Shown here in pieces: positions 1 through 13,000 of a DNA stretch of 64,000 bases. Location of the stretch: contig CM026401.1 in NCBI GenBank assembly GCA_014843695.1, forward strand, positions 53,952,649 through 54,016,648, in the 5' to 3' direction. The position numbers and the translations under genes are program-made. Position 1 is the first letter of the stretch. Each line of letters begins with the position of its first letter. Origin of the DNA: Archivesica marissinica. Lineage: Eukaryota; Mollusca; Bivalvia; Venerida; Vesicomyidae. The notes beneath the pieces were generated by a model. That model was not told the origin of the DNA and searched no databases. It worked only from the letters and a program-made list of their open reading frames with translations.

Positions 1-828
1 AGTAGTTAAAAGCATAATTTAAGAAAGTAGTGAAAATAAGTTGTGGCAAAAGTTTAAAAGCAGCTGCGCAGAACAACTAGGGACTGGCATGATCAATATG
101 GCAAACTGCCGTATTGAATTGCTCTATGGTAGGGAAATGGACAATGTCAGGAGGGAGATGGTTCCAATGGTAGATTGTTCTTGGAAAAAAGGAAAACTTG
201 TAGTAGTCTGTAGTTGCTGTAATTAAACTATAGCTTAAGGAATGGCAGTGAGGCGAGCAGGATGGGAGGTAATTGGAACTAGGTAATTTTCAATGGGAAT
301 AGCAACAAGATCATTATGAATTTTATACATATGGGATAACCTACTACCTCTCTCCCTAATGTTGATGGATTCCATCACGAATGAGGTCTCGACAGTGAAT
401 TGAGCTAAAATAAATTTGTATATTTAAAATAAATATTGACTACAATAACTTACAAGAGTAATGAAAAAAGAACAAATTTTAAATAAATGAAAGTAAATCT
501 ACCCATAGAAAAGACATTACAGCATGTCTCTACTATTGACAGTTGATAATGCAAAAAGAATTTTGATTTTGAAGAAACTTCCCGGTCCGAGGATCGAACC
601 CAGGTTGCATTGGTGAGAAGCGAGCACGCTAACCACTGCGCTAATCGGAAGAAACTTTAACCTGGTGTCATATAGAAGGGAGTGAAAATACAGACACGTT
701 GAATATTAACAAAGTCTGTGTTAGTCAAGCACTGATAAAGCATCTATGCAAATGAGACTGATTCCATTTCATTTTTTTTAATGTTTGAGGATAACTAAGG
801 AGAATATCTATCGTCATTTTGATTTCAG
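1..828. other. Upstream region of ODAD1 with SINE fragments
   Basis: No coding exon is recognised. Positions 360-425 hold the tail of a SINE (the GATTCCATCA...GAGGTCTCGA segment), and 580-655 hold a tRNA-like SINE head on the - strand with a B-box (GGATCGAACC on +). The promoter and any non-coding first exon of ODAD1 should lie here or further left, but I see no clear core promoter. Confidence 0.4.
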
Positions 829-857
829 AATATTCAGTGTCTACCTATAAGCCGAAA

Positions 858-1012
858 ATGCCGCGCGCAAGATCTGCCGGGTCAGACAGCGATGTTGACC
901 AAGAAGGCATTTCCGAACAGGAGCATGCGAAGCTAGCACGGCAATACCGTATCATGGAACAGGACAGAACTGCCTACACAGAGGAGTCACAGAATGTTAT
1001 CCGCAAACAAAA
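858..1012 (+). CDS. ODAD1: ODAD1 exon 1 (first coding exon)
   Basis: The exon runs from 829 (after TTTCAG) to 1012 (before GTACGT), with coding from the ATG at 858. It encodes residues 1-51 plus two bases of the next codon: a short Arg/Ser/Asp-rich start, then the first coiled-coil segment with RQYRIMEQDRTAY, the most conserved N-terminal signature of the family. It ends in phase 2 and the next exon supplies the missing G. Confidence 0.9.
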
Positions 1013-4000
1013 GTACGTATCATTTCCCAAAGGATAATATACATGTATCAGTAAAAGTGAAAGTAATTTACACAGATTTAGTAAAGTCTTGTAAGTTGTT
1101 TATTTTTGGACACATTTTTCTAAATGTAGCGTAGAATTTGAATAAATTATTATTAAAAATGACAATATAATCATGCTTTCAAGTCATCTATTCCTCAGAA
1201 TAGTTTGGTGTACATCACATATTAGGTAAACACATACTGTAGCTTTATAGTCTTTTGATTTTGCACCTGTGTAAAAGGTTCCAGGTTACATAAAATGTAC
1301 GCAGAATGTCGGACATTAATGTTAGAAGATAGATTTTTGGAGGATAGTGCAATGATATAGAGAGAGACCAATTCTAGAGTCTCCTCTGGTTCTTTTGCAT
1401 GCACAGTGTAAAGCACCAACACAAGACCTTGGTTTAACGTTCCATCTGAAAGACTATTAATTTTCTTAGGGTCAGACGGGGGATCGAACCTGCGATCCCT
1501 GAATTACCAGTCCAGCTTCTTACCACTGGACTACAGATCCGTCTGCATATAAGACGGGAAGCCACTTTCAGGCCATAATCTGGTGGTAAAAAAGTTGTCT
1601 TATAGGCGAGTATGTACGGTAGGCATTGCAGAGCACTTCTCACCAATGCAACCCGGGATCGATCCTCAGACCGGGAAGTATGTGAGATTGTATGGTGGTC
1701 GCCAGATCGGACAGGTGGGTTTTCTCCGGGTACTTCGGTTTCCTCCCACACAAATGACCACATATACGCTTTCATCCGCGCCACGGAGAGTGGCGCGGAT
1801 GAAAGCGTATAAGTTGTTAGAAATTGCTTGGGATCTTGTGTTAGAACCTGCTTGGGATCTTGTGTTAGAACCTGTTTGGGATCTTGTGTTAGAACTTGCT
1901 TGGGATCTTGTGTTAGAACCTGCTTGGGATCTTCTGTTAGAACTTGATGGGGATCTTGTGTTAGAACCTGCTTGGGATCTTGTGTTAGAAATTGCTTGGG
2001 ATCTTGTGTTAGAACCTGCTTGGGATCTTGTGTTAGAACTTGCTTAGGATCTTGTGTTATGTTATAACATCCTCATGCTGTTATCTATAGGGATGAGATT
2101 TCATTCCTGGAAATGGAGAAACAAGAATTGTTAAAGGAACTTCGATTGGCAGAAAGTCGCAGTAACCAGATTAGAGATGATGATCACACAGAGACACTTG
2201 GTACACTTGCTGAAGCTCAAGGTATGTCAATAACGGAGATGGAGAGTCGTGTTAGCGAGATATGTGTGTGATGACGCTGGGTATGTTGTGTAATGGAGCT
2301 GGAGAGTCGTGATAGTGAGATCTATGAGTGATGACGCGGGGTATGTTGTGTAATGGAGATGGAGAGTCATGTTAGTGAGATCTATGAGTGATGACGCGGG
2401 GTATGTTTTGTAATGGAGATGGAGAGTCATGTTAGTGAGATCTATGAGTGATGACGCGGGGTATGTTGTGTAACGGAGATGGAGAGTCATGTTAGTGAGA
2501 TCTATGAGTGATGACGCGGGGTATGTTGTGTAATGGAGATGGAGAGTCATGTTAGTGAGATCTATGAGTGATGACGCGGGGTATGTTGTGTAATGGAGAT
2601 GGAGAGTCATGTTAGTGAGATCTATGAGTGATGACGCAGGGTATGTTGTGTAATGGAGATGGAGAGTCATGTTAGTGAGATCTATGAGTGATGACGCGGG
2701 GTATGTTGTGTAATGGAGATGGAGAGTCATGTTAGTGAGATCTATGAGTGATGACGCTGGGTATGTTGTGTAACGGAGATGGAGAGTCATGTTAGTGAGA
2801 TCTATGAGTGATGACGCGGGGTATGTTGTGTAATGGAGATGTTGTGTAACGGAGATGGAGAGTCGTGTTAGTGAGATCTATGAGTGATGACGCAGGGTAT
2901 GTTGTGTAATGGAGATGTTGTGTAACGGAGATGGAGAGTCGTGTTAGTGAGATCTATGAGTGATGACGCAGGGTATGTTGTGTAATGGAGATGTTGTGTA
3001 ACGGAGATGGAGAGTCGTGTTAGTGAGATCTATGAGTGATGACGCAGGGTATGTTGTGTAATGGAGATGTTGTGTAACGGAGATGGAGAGTCGTGTTAGT
3101 GAGATCTATGAGTGATGACGCAGGGTATGTTGTGTAACGGAGCTGGAGAGTCATGTTAGTGAGATCTATGAGTGATGACACTGGGTATGTTGTGTAACGG
3201 AGATGGAGAGTCATGTTAGTGAGATCTATGAGTGATGACGCGGGGTATGTTGTGTAATGGAGATGGAGAGTCATGTTAGTGAGATCTATGAGTGATGACG
3301 CTGGGTATGTTGTGTAATGGAGATGGAGAGTCATGTTAGTGAGATCTATGAGTGATGACGCTGGGTATGTTGTGTAACAGAGATGGAGAGTCATGTTAGT
3401 GAGATCTATGAGTGATGATGCGGAGTATGTTGTGTAACGGAGATGGAGAGTCATGTTAGTGAGATCTATGAGTGATGATGCAGGGTATGTTGTGTGATGG
3501 AGAGTCATGTTAGTGAGATCTATGAGTGATGACGCAGGGTATGTTGTGTAACGGAGATGGAGAGTCGTGTTAGTGAGATCTATGAGTGATGACGCAGGGT
3601 ATGTTGTGTAATGGAGATGGAGAGTCGTGTTAGTGAGATCTATGAGTGATGACGCAGGGTATGTTGTGTAATGGAGATGGAGAGTCATGTTAGTGAGATC
3701 TATGAGTGATGACGCAGGGTATGTTGTGTAACGGAGCTGGAGAGTCGTGTTAGTGAGATCTATGAGTGATGACGCGGAGATACTCAGTAATCTTGCTGAA
3801 GCTCTAGGTAGTGTGTTAAAGAGCTAAAATTACCTTTTCAACTCAGATTTTAATCTCAGTCATTTACGCTTCAGGGGAGTATATAAAGGAAATTGAAATG
3901 GAGAAGCAAAAAGCTGCAGAACTGGACGCCAAGATCCGAGATTGGGAGAGAAAGACGAATAAACAACACCGTAACATGGGCGGCGTTCACATGAGTTCCC

Positions 4001-7000
4001 AACATACTGTACAGACACAGAAAACCATGAGAACACTGGAGAACAGACTTGATCAGGTATGTGAACACTGGAGAACAGACTTGTCCAGGTATGTGAACAC
4101 TGGAGAACAGACTTGTCCAGGTATGTGAAAACTGGAGAACAGACTTGTCCAGGTATGTGAACACTGGAGAACAGACTTGTCCAGGTATGTGAACATTGGA
4201 GAACAGACTTGATCAGGTATGTGAACATTGGAGAACAGACTTGATCAGGTATGTGAACACTGGAGAACAAACTTGATTAGGTTTGTGAACACTGGAGAAC
4301 ATACTTGTCCAGGTATGTGAACACTGGAGAACAGACTTGATCAGGTTTGTGAACACTGGAGAACAGACTTGATCAGGTATGTGAACACTAGAGAACAAAC
4401 TTGATTAGGTTTGTGAACACTGGAGAACAGACTTGTTCGGGAGACAAACCAGGTAAGTTAATTATGCATCATTCAACCTAGCTCAAGTTCTTACAACTTA
4501 TATTAATCACTCTCGACCTCATTCCAGAGGGAGAGAGAAGAGGCAATGTGGAAATTGCCTAAGGGCACAAATCGTAACGGAAAGAACTTGTTTTGCAATG
4601 ATGCTAAAATAAAATTTGTATAAACTATCAATATTGAATGGAGTCAGTATTCTAAATAAAGGGGAATGCAGGGATAAAAATATGTTTTTATAATTTATAA
4701 TGTTCACGTTTTAACAAGATACAGAGCACTAAATGAACATGTAGTACCGTACATACTCACCTATAAGAAAACATTTTTACCACCAGATTATGATAATTTA
4801 TAATGTTCACGTTTTAACAAGATACAGAGCACTAAATGAACATGTAGTACCGTACATACTCGCCTATAAGAAGACATTTTTACCACCAGATTACGGCCTC
4901 AAAGTGGCTTCCCGTCTTATAAATGAGTACTAAAAAAATGTTTTTGTTTAATTTATTTTACTTTTTAAGATGTGTTAAATGGTATATTTAAGTATGTTTT
5001 AGAAAAGAATGCAATTTATACTTTTGTCTGGTGTCCATTTTATCAACCCGTCATATCATGATAGCACAGTGGATGCGCGTTTGCTTCAGGTGCGAAAGGT
5101 CCGGAGTTCGAGCCCCACTGGAGCCGTTACGATTGTGTCCTTAGGCAAGGCATTTAAATTCCACATGCCTCTTCTCTCTCCCTCGTGGCGATGGATTCCA
5201 TCAGGAATGAGGTCTCGAGAGTGATTAGTATAAGTTATAAGAACTTGTTTCGCAATCGAGCTAAAATAAATTTGTATAAACAGATTTCAGGACCAAAGTA
5301 GCGGGGGGCGTCTTATAGGTGAGTAGGGATGGTATATATATATATATGGCATGTTTACAGTTATTAATTTAATGTTTGCTAAAAATATATAGGTTATACT
5401 GGGCTAAAGATTTAGTAATGTAGAGTCAAACCTGTGTTAGTGGTCACCTCCATTAAGCAGCCAACCTATATTATTCATTTTATTATATATTTGACCTCTA
5501 TTAAGCAGCCACCTGTGCTAAACAGCCACTTTCTCAGACTCCCTTGGCTGGCTGCTTAACACAAGTTTGACTGTACATGTATGTCGTAATATTTGCAGGC
5601 AAAGAGGAGGTTTAACACCATCCTAACAGAGAATGCCCGTTGCCGGGACGAGATTGAGTGCTTACGAGTTGAGAGGCAGAGATTTGATTCGTTGTACAAG
5701 AAACTCGACAAAGAATTAACGTCCCTCCGGCGACAGAAGGGTCAGGTGATTGAGAACTCCACGGTAGCTTATGATCTTAGGTAAATCATAGTTTAGTTAA
5801 TTCAATTTACTTAATTGCAAAGGGACAAGATTGTTCGTGATCTTGTGGTGTGATACGATTGTTCGTGATCTCATGGTGTGACAAGATTGTTCATGGTCTC
5901 GTGGTGTGACAAGATTGTTTGTGATATCATGGTGTGACAAGATTGTTCATGGTCTCGTGGTGTGACAAGATTGTTTGTGATCTCACAGTGTGACAAGATT
6001 GTTCATGGTCTCATGGTGTGACAAGATTGTTTGTGATCTCACAGTGTGACAAGATTGTTCATGGTCTCATGGTGTGACAAGATTGTTTGTGATCTCACAG
6101 TGTGACAAGATTGTTCATGGTCTCGTGGTGTGACAAGATTGTTTGTGATCTCATGGTGTGACAAGATTGTTTGTGATCTCACGGTGTGACAAGATTGTTT
6201 GTGATCTCATGGTGTCACAAGATTGTTCATGGTCTCGTGGTGTGACACGATTGTTCGTGATATCGTGGTGTGACAAGATTGTTTGTGATATCACAGTGTG
6301 ACAAGATTGTTCATGATCTTGTGGTGTGACAAGATTGTTCGTGATCTTGTGGTGTGACAAGATTGTTTGTGATCTCATGGTGTGACAAGATTGTTCGTGA
6401 TCTTGTGGTGTGACACGCTTGTTTGTGACGTCACCACTCTTCTTGAGTACAATAAGAAACCAAGTATCGAAAAGGTAACCTAATAGTCCTATAGTATTGG
6501 TACCTATGTTGTCCTTATATTTTGCAGGGATGAATGCCAACAGAAGATGCTAATCTTGAAGGAGAAGGCGGACAAGGATTTGCAACAACATAATGCAGAG
6601 ATGAAGGAGTTGCTACGTATAGTAGACCATGATCGTAACCTCAAGGAATTCATGGGAATTAAGGGCCAGGAAAGACATGAAGATCCACAACTTGTCATCT
6701 GGAGGCAACGTAAAGGTGAATACAGACAATAGGCCATTCAATAACTAACCTGTATTCTTTGCTCAGAGAAATTTATTAGTAGAACACATATTCTGGATAG
6801 CTATTAAATTAAGTATTAATAGACCACATTTTCTGGATAACTATTAATAGAACACATAAATCTGGATAGCTATTAATAGAACACAGATTCTGGATAGCTA
6901 TTAATAGAACACATGTTCTGGATAACTATTAATAGATCACATATTCTGGATAGTTATTAATAGAACACACATTCTGGATAACTATTAATAGAACACATAT

Positions 7001-10000
7001 TCTGGATAGTTATTAATAGACCACACATTCTGGATAACTATTAATAGACCACATTTTCTGGATAGCTATTAATAGACCACATGCTCTGGATAGCTATTAA
7101 TAGACCACATGCTCTGGATAGCTATTAATAGACCACATGCTCTGGATAGCTATTAATCAAACACACGTTCTGGAGAACTATTAATAGAACACATATTCTG
7201 TATAGCTGTTAATAGTTTTTATGTACTGAAGGCCACAGGTTCGAGCCACGCTCAGACCGTGTTTATTTATATGAAAAAGATGGCAGTTTCTTGCGGAAGT
7301 TGGTACACCAAGTACTGGTTAACCGCTGGAGCATGTCTGCCCAGGAAAGGTGTTGTTCATATGGACAACCGGTAGCGACGTTGAATATACTTAAGCAAAA
7401 AAGAATTTTCAAATGAGACGCACAGTACAAATTGCCTTTCGTTTACAGAAGCACTTGAGACGGAACGTAAGAAGGAGAGCCAGGAAGACTCTGTGGAGAT
7501 TTTCGCAGCTGCATTTGAGAGAATTAAACAACTGACTGGGCTCGTAGACCTTGATGAACTTGTTAAAAGGTATTTTTCTGGTTTTCGATTTTAGTTTATA
7601 CAAATTTATTTTAGATCGATTGCAAAACAAGTTCTTACAACTTCGCACCTGAAGTGAACGCACATCCACTGTGTTATCACGACTTCCATTTTTGTAGCTA
7701 TGGTAACCTGCATTACTGTAGAAATCACTGTGTTTATATTTTTATGCAAATTCATAAATAAATAATACTGTAATCACTGTATCTAAAAATGTACGTCCAA
7801 ACAGTGTCCGAATTATATATCAAGTTCACCATGTTTTGATATCTGAATATTTTCAGGTTTATTGAAGTTGAGGACAAGAATTTTGCACTTTTCAACTTTG
7901 TAAATGAACAGAACAATGACATTGAGGGGCTTAATGATGAAATAAACGAGGTTTGTATTGAGGAATCCTTTCTCTTAGAATTATCAAATTACTCGGTAAA
8001 CCTAGCTTTAACCAATTCAACACCAAGTAACTAACATTTTTGACTGGTGCATTTCCCCCCCCCCCGAGTTTATCTAGGTCTGCCCGCCCGGAGGCACTGT
8101 AAATGAGCGTACACAGTATGCTCACCTGTTGAGGCTTGACCCCGACGTGTATCCCTCACGTCTTAAAGATATATTTTGTAATACCAAAGGGATAAATTTT
8201 CATAAAAACAGCTGATTTTGGCGCTGTGTATTTAATGCCTAAAGTTTGTATAATTTAATCTCAAAGTATGACGGTTGCACTGATGGTTAATGAAACCAGT
8301 GTAATGTGCTTCCGTTGGTCCTACTCTTGTTTCTGTATGTTTATAGCCGTGTATCCTGGGTTTCGACAGCATTATTGTGTTCTGTAGTCCGGGATCGATT
8401 CACTTGTGTTAATTTTCGAATTTCGAATCTTTGAAGTTCTAATAATCTAAAATTTACTTTTTTGTTACGTCTGAAAGTTTTATGTGCATTCGTACTGCCT
8501 GTTTTACTAAGAAATGGCCTTTAATGTATGAGCTAGATTATATGCCACAGAAAGAACTACAAGCCCATGCATTTCGGGTTCTTGGCGCGTGTTTTGTGTC
8601 TTCCGATCAATATATGTTGAATATGTGCAAACATGTCCTTCTTTATGTCAGGTGCTGTTAACAGTGGTACTTGCCATGTATAAGTTAGTGTTTATACCAT
8701 GCGACTCGTTTTAAAATGGCTTCCTATGTGTGATCGCCCAGATCCCAGATTAGATTGAACAGGCGTTACATCTGTGTTGTGATATCTAGTACTGTGTATA
8801 TTTTTATTGTATTATTTTATATATAATACTAGTATTTATGGTATTTTTGTTCTGTTTTTTGTTTGTTTTTCGTATTGTATATTGGTAGTATGTACATATA
8901 TATATATTGTAAGAACACTTACCCACTCACATTGATGCGTATGCACCTGTCTGTACATATATATACATACATACGCCTATATATGTTCTTACATTTATAT
9001 AATCATTTTTGGTGTTTTGTTTTTGTTTGTTTATTTATTCACCCGGTATATTGGTAGTATGTACATATATATACAAAAATAATTCTTACCCCCCCCCCAC
9101 ACACACACGCACGCACATGTCTGTATTTATACATATGCATACATATGTGTGCATACATAACTACATACACATATAAATACACAAATATAGAATCACCCAA
9201 ATACACATAGCTATTGTCTATATATGACTACACCCATTCATCTATTCATACTGATATACACACGTGCATTGTAGTCGTGAGTGATTTATTAATGGCTACC
9301 GATTTGTTCTACGGTTATGTAATTTTCTCCGTACCCCTAGTCAGTTGCAAGAATCGGTCCATTTTTCTCCTGTGCGTTTGCCTTTGTTTTAACTATATCG
9401 CTCGCGGACTTTATAGCCTATTTAAAAGGACTTTCCTCTTTGATCTGATTGTACTGCCGCCTAAGTCGGTCAGGTATCCCAGCATAGTAACCGATGACTG
9501 GTGCATGATATATTTAGATCAATAAATTAATAAGAAAATTACATTTGGACCAGTTCATTTATCAAAATGGATAATTTTTGTGTACCATTTTGTGTTGCAG
9601 ACCTCCAATTGCCAAGAATGAGTACCCTGTACATCTGTGTACCATTTTGTGTTGCAGGTTAGGAATGAGATTGCAATGTTCAGGTTACAAGGTATTGAAA
9701 TAGAGGACCAACGGAAGAAAATATTAAAGGAACTCGAAGATAAACAGACACTTGCATCTAACGAAGGTGATGAGTACGAAAAGATATATACAGAAATATC
9801 AAAGATTATAGATCAGCTGAAGAGAGGTGAGTTAATATAGGATAAAGAGGTTGAGGAATATGAAAAGAAACATATAGAAATATCAAAGGTCGGCAAGACA
9901 TATCATATGACACTGTAGCTGAAGGTCTTGAGCTCGGGAGTTTTGGAATTGATGATACAAACTAGTGTAGGCAGTATATTTTGACGTAGGTTGTTATAGA

Positions 10001-13000
10001 TGAGGAATTTAACTCTTTGCTCCACTTAAACGCCCTACAACACCGTTATAGTCCGCCTCCGTGGTTACGGTCGCTGACTTGTATACCACTGTAACCTATC
10101 ATCACTGATGGTCACGGGTTCGAGCCCCGCTCAGGCCGTGTATCATTTATATGAAAAAGTTGGGTGCACCATCCTCCGTAGGAAACTGCCAAGTACTGGT
10201 TAACCGCTGGAGCCTGCCCAGGAAAGGTGTTATTAGGTAAACTGCCCGCCGGCGATATAGTCCAAAATGGTGCTGATGCATGCGTAAAACCCGAAATATA
10301 ACAACACCGTTATCACTTCCCACATATATCCATCGGTATCTATTCCATAGATATTGAGTATGTTACTTTGTAGTACAGTGTACCTAATGCTTATCAGCAG
10401 TTGATTGACTTAATTGTTCAAATGAGTTCTCTCGTTAAATAAAGTCTTTATTATTATTATTATAGTACCAAGGTAAAATTAGTAATTTTGAAAATGCATA
10501 TTAACTATTTGAAATGTTCAACCCCTTCCTGAACTGTTATATTTCTTGTACAGGAATTGAGTCATTGTTCAACAAGATAAACTGCGACAGGTCGGCGATT
10601 GACGACATGCTCGGTGCTGCTAAAGCTGTTACCGATGGCAATATGATAACGTATCTCGGCATTATTGAACAAAGAACAAATGAATTACTCGCTATACAGA
10701 ACTATGTGGCGTCCAAGGTGTGTTATTTATTATTTATTTGATTGCTGCCTGCGATTTCTATTTTTAGATCGTAAAATTAATATATACCGCATTAAATATT
10801 ATATAATCTAAATTGATTCTGACCAACTTTTCAGAGAATGTGTATGATACATTGAAAAGTTTGATTATATAATATTTAATGTGGTAGTGCTTATTTTTTA
10901 CTTTTTTTTGGTTTCATACAATAATTACAAATTATCGACACCCTTCCATGCTAGCGTGTGGCACCCTTCCATGCTAGCTTGTGGCACCCTTCCATGCTAG
11001 CTTGTGGCACCCTTACATGTTAGCTTGTGGCACCCTTACATGTTAGCTTGTGGCACCCTTACATGCTAGCTTGTGGCACCCTTCCATGTTAGCTTGTGGC
11101 ACCCTTACATGCTAGCGTGTGGCACCCTTCCATGTTAGCTTGTGGCACCCTTCCATGCTAGCTTGTTCGCCCTTACATGTTAGCTTGTGGCACCCTTCTG
11201 AGCTAGCTTGTTCTGAGCTAGCTTGTGGCACCCTTCCATGATAGCGTGTGGCACCCTTCCATGCTAGCGTGTGGCACCCTTACATGCTAGTGTGTTGCAC
11301 CCTTCCATGCTAGCTTGTGACACCCTTCCATGCTAGCATGTGGCACCCTTCCATGCTAGTGTGTGGCACCCTTACATGCTAGCTGTGGCACCCTTACATG
11401 CTAGCTTGTGGCACCCTTACATGCTAGTGTGTGGCACCCTTCCATGCTAGCTTGTGGCATCCTTACATGCTAGCTTGTGGCACCCTTACATGCTAGCGTG
11501 TGGCACCCTTACATGCTAGTGAATGGCACCCTTCCATGCTAGCTTGTGGCACCCTTACATGCTAGCTTGTGGCACCCTTCCATGCTAGCTTGTAGCACCC
11601 TTCCGAGCTAGCTTGTTGCACCCTTACATGCTAGTGTGTGGCACCCTTCCGAGCTAGCTTGTTGCACCCTTACATGCTAGTGTGTGGCACCCTTACATGC
11701 TAGCTTGTGGCACCCTTCCATGCTAGCTTGTGGCACCCTTACATGCTAGCGTGTGGCACCCTTCCATGTTAGCTTGTGGCACCCTTACATGCTAGCGTGT
11801 GGCACCCTTCCATGCTAGCTTGTGGCACCCTTACATGCTAGCGTGTGGCACCCTTACATGCTAGTGAATGGCACCCTTCCATGCTAGCTTGTGGCACCCT
11901 TACATGCTAGCTTGTGGCACCCTTCCATGCTAGCTTGTAGCACCCTTCCGAGCTAGCTTGTTGCACCCTTACATGCTAGTGTGTGGCACCCTTCCGAACT
12001 AGCTTGTTGCACCCTTACATGCTAGTGTGTGGCACCCTTACATGCTAGCTTGTGGCACCCTTCCATGCTAGCTTGTGGCACCCTTACATGCTAGCGTGTG
12101 GCACCCTTCCATGTTAGCTTGTGGCACCCTTACATGCTAGCGTGTGGCACCCTTCCATGCTAGCTTGTGGCACCCTTACATGCTAGTGTGTGGCACCCTT
12201 ACATGCTAGCGTGTGGCACCCTTACATGCTAGCATGTGGCACCCTTACATGCTAGTGTGTGGCACCCTTCCATGCTAGTGTATGCTAGTGTGTGGCACCC
12301 TTCCATGTTAGCTTGTGGCACCCTTCCATGCTAGCTTGATTACAGTCTACATCCGTTATGTGAAAGTCGGTTATGTCGAACTATCCGGTTATCGAAGTCG
12401 GATCAAGTCCCGTTTCAGACACTATCATTTTACATATAACTGGATCTGTTTATATCGAGTTTCGTTAAGTCAAACTTCGGTTATGGCGATGGATTCCATC
12501 AGGAATGAGGTCTCGAGAGTGATTTATATAAGTTGAAATAACTTGTTTCGCAATCGAGCTAAAATAAATTTGTATAAACTAAACTTCGGTTATGTTGAAG
12601 TATTTTGTTCGGTCAGACGGATTTCGACATAACGGATGTAGAGTGTAATTCCATTTTTTTAAACAATAGTCAATCATGCAAAAACAGTTTGTTTTTATTT
12701 TACCTTTAGGATATGGACAGATATGAAAAGGGTCAAAGTTTGATAGGGGAAGGTCCAGCAGCCCCTCAGCCTATATTGCCTATTATACCACCAAACGTAG
12801 GGTATGTATACATGTATGATATAGTCCAGTGTTATACTATCATCTGTATATTAAATAAATCTTGTTATTTTGTCACATGAGTAGCTATCTTCTCATCAAC
12901 ATATGTATGTGAACCATTTCTAGACCACAAGTCTCCGTGGTCGAGTGGTTACGGTCGCCGATCATCACTGATGGTCATGGGTTCGAGTCCCACTCAGACC

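Noticed and set aside
2227..3688. Two - strand open frames with TLHLHYTTYPASSLIDLTN repeats
   Set aside because: The unit is 60 bp, a multiple of three, in an intron of ODAD1; the frames are shadows of the minisatellite.
9214..9525. 103-codon + frame in ODAD1 intron 7
   Set aside because: No ATG in good context, no recognisable domain, overlaps simple repeats and a MITE fragment, and its phase does not fit between exons 7 and 8.
10045..10140. Possible tRNA genes (many A-box/B-box pairs in the window)
   Set aside because: Acceptor stems do not pair, the same heads recur with identical downstream bodies and tails, and several copies have target duplications, so they are tRNA-derived SINEs.
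10940..12335. CRISPR-like regular array
   Set aside because: Units are contiguous with no unique spacers, in an animal gene intron; the same holds for every other array in the window.
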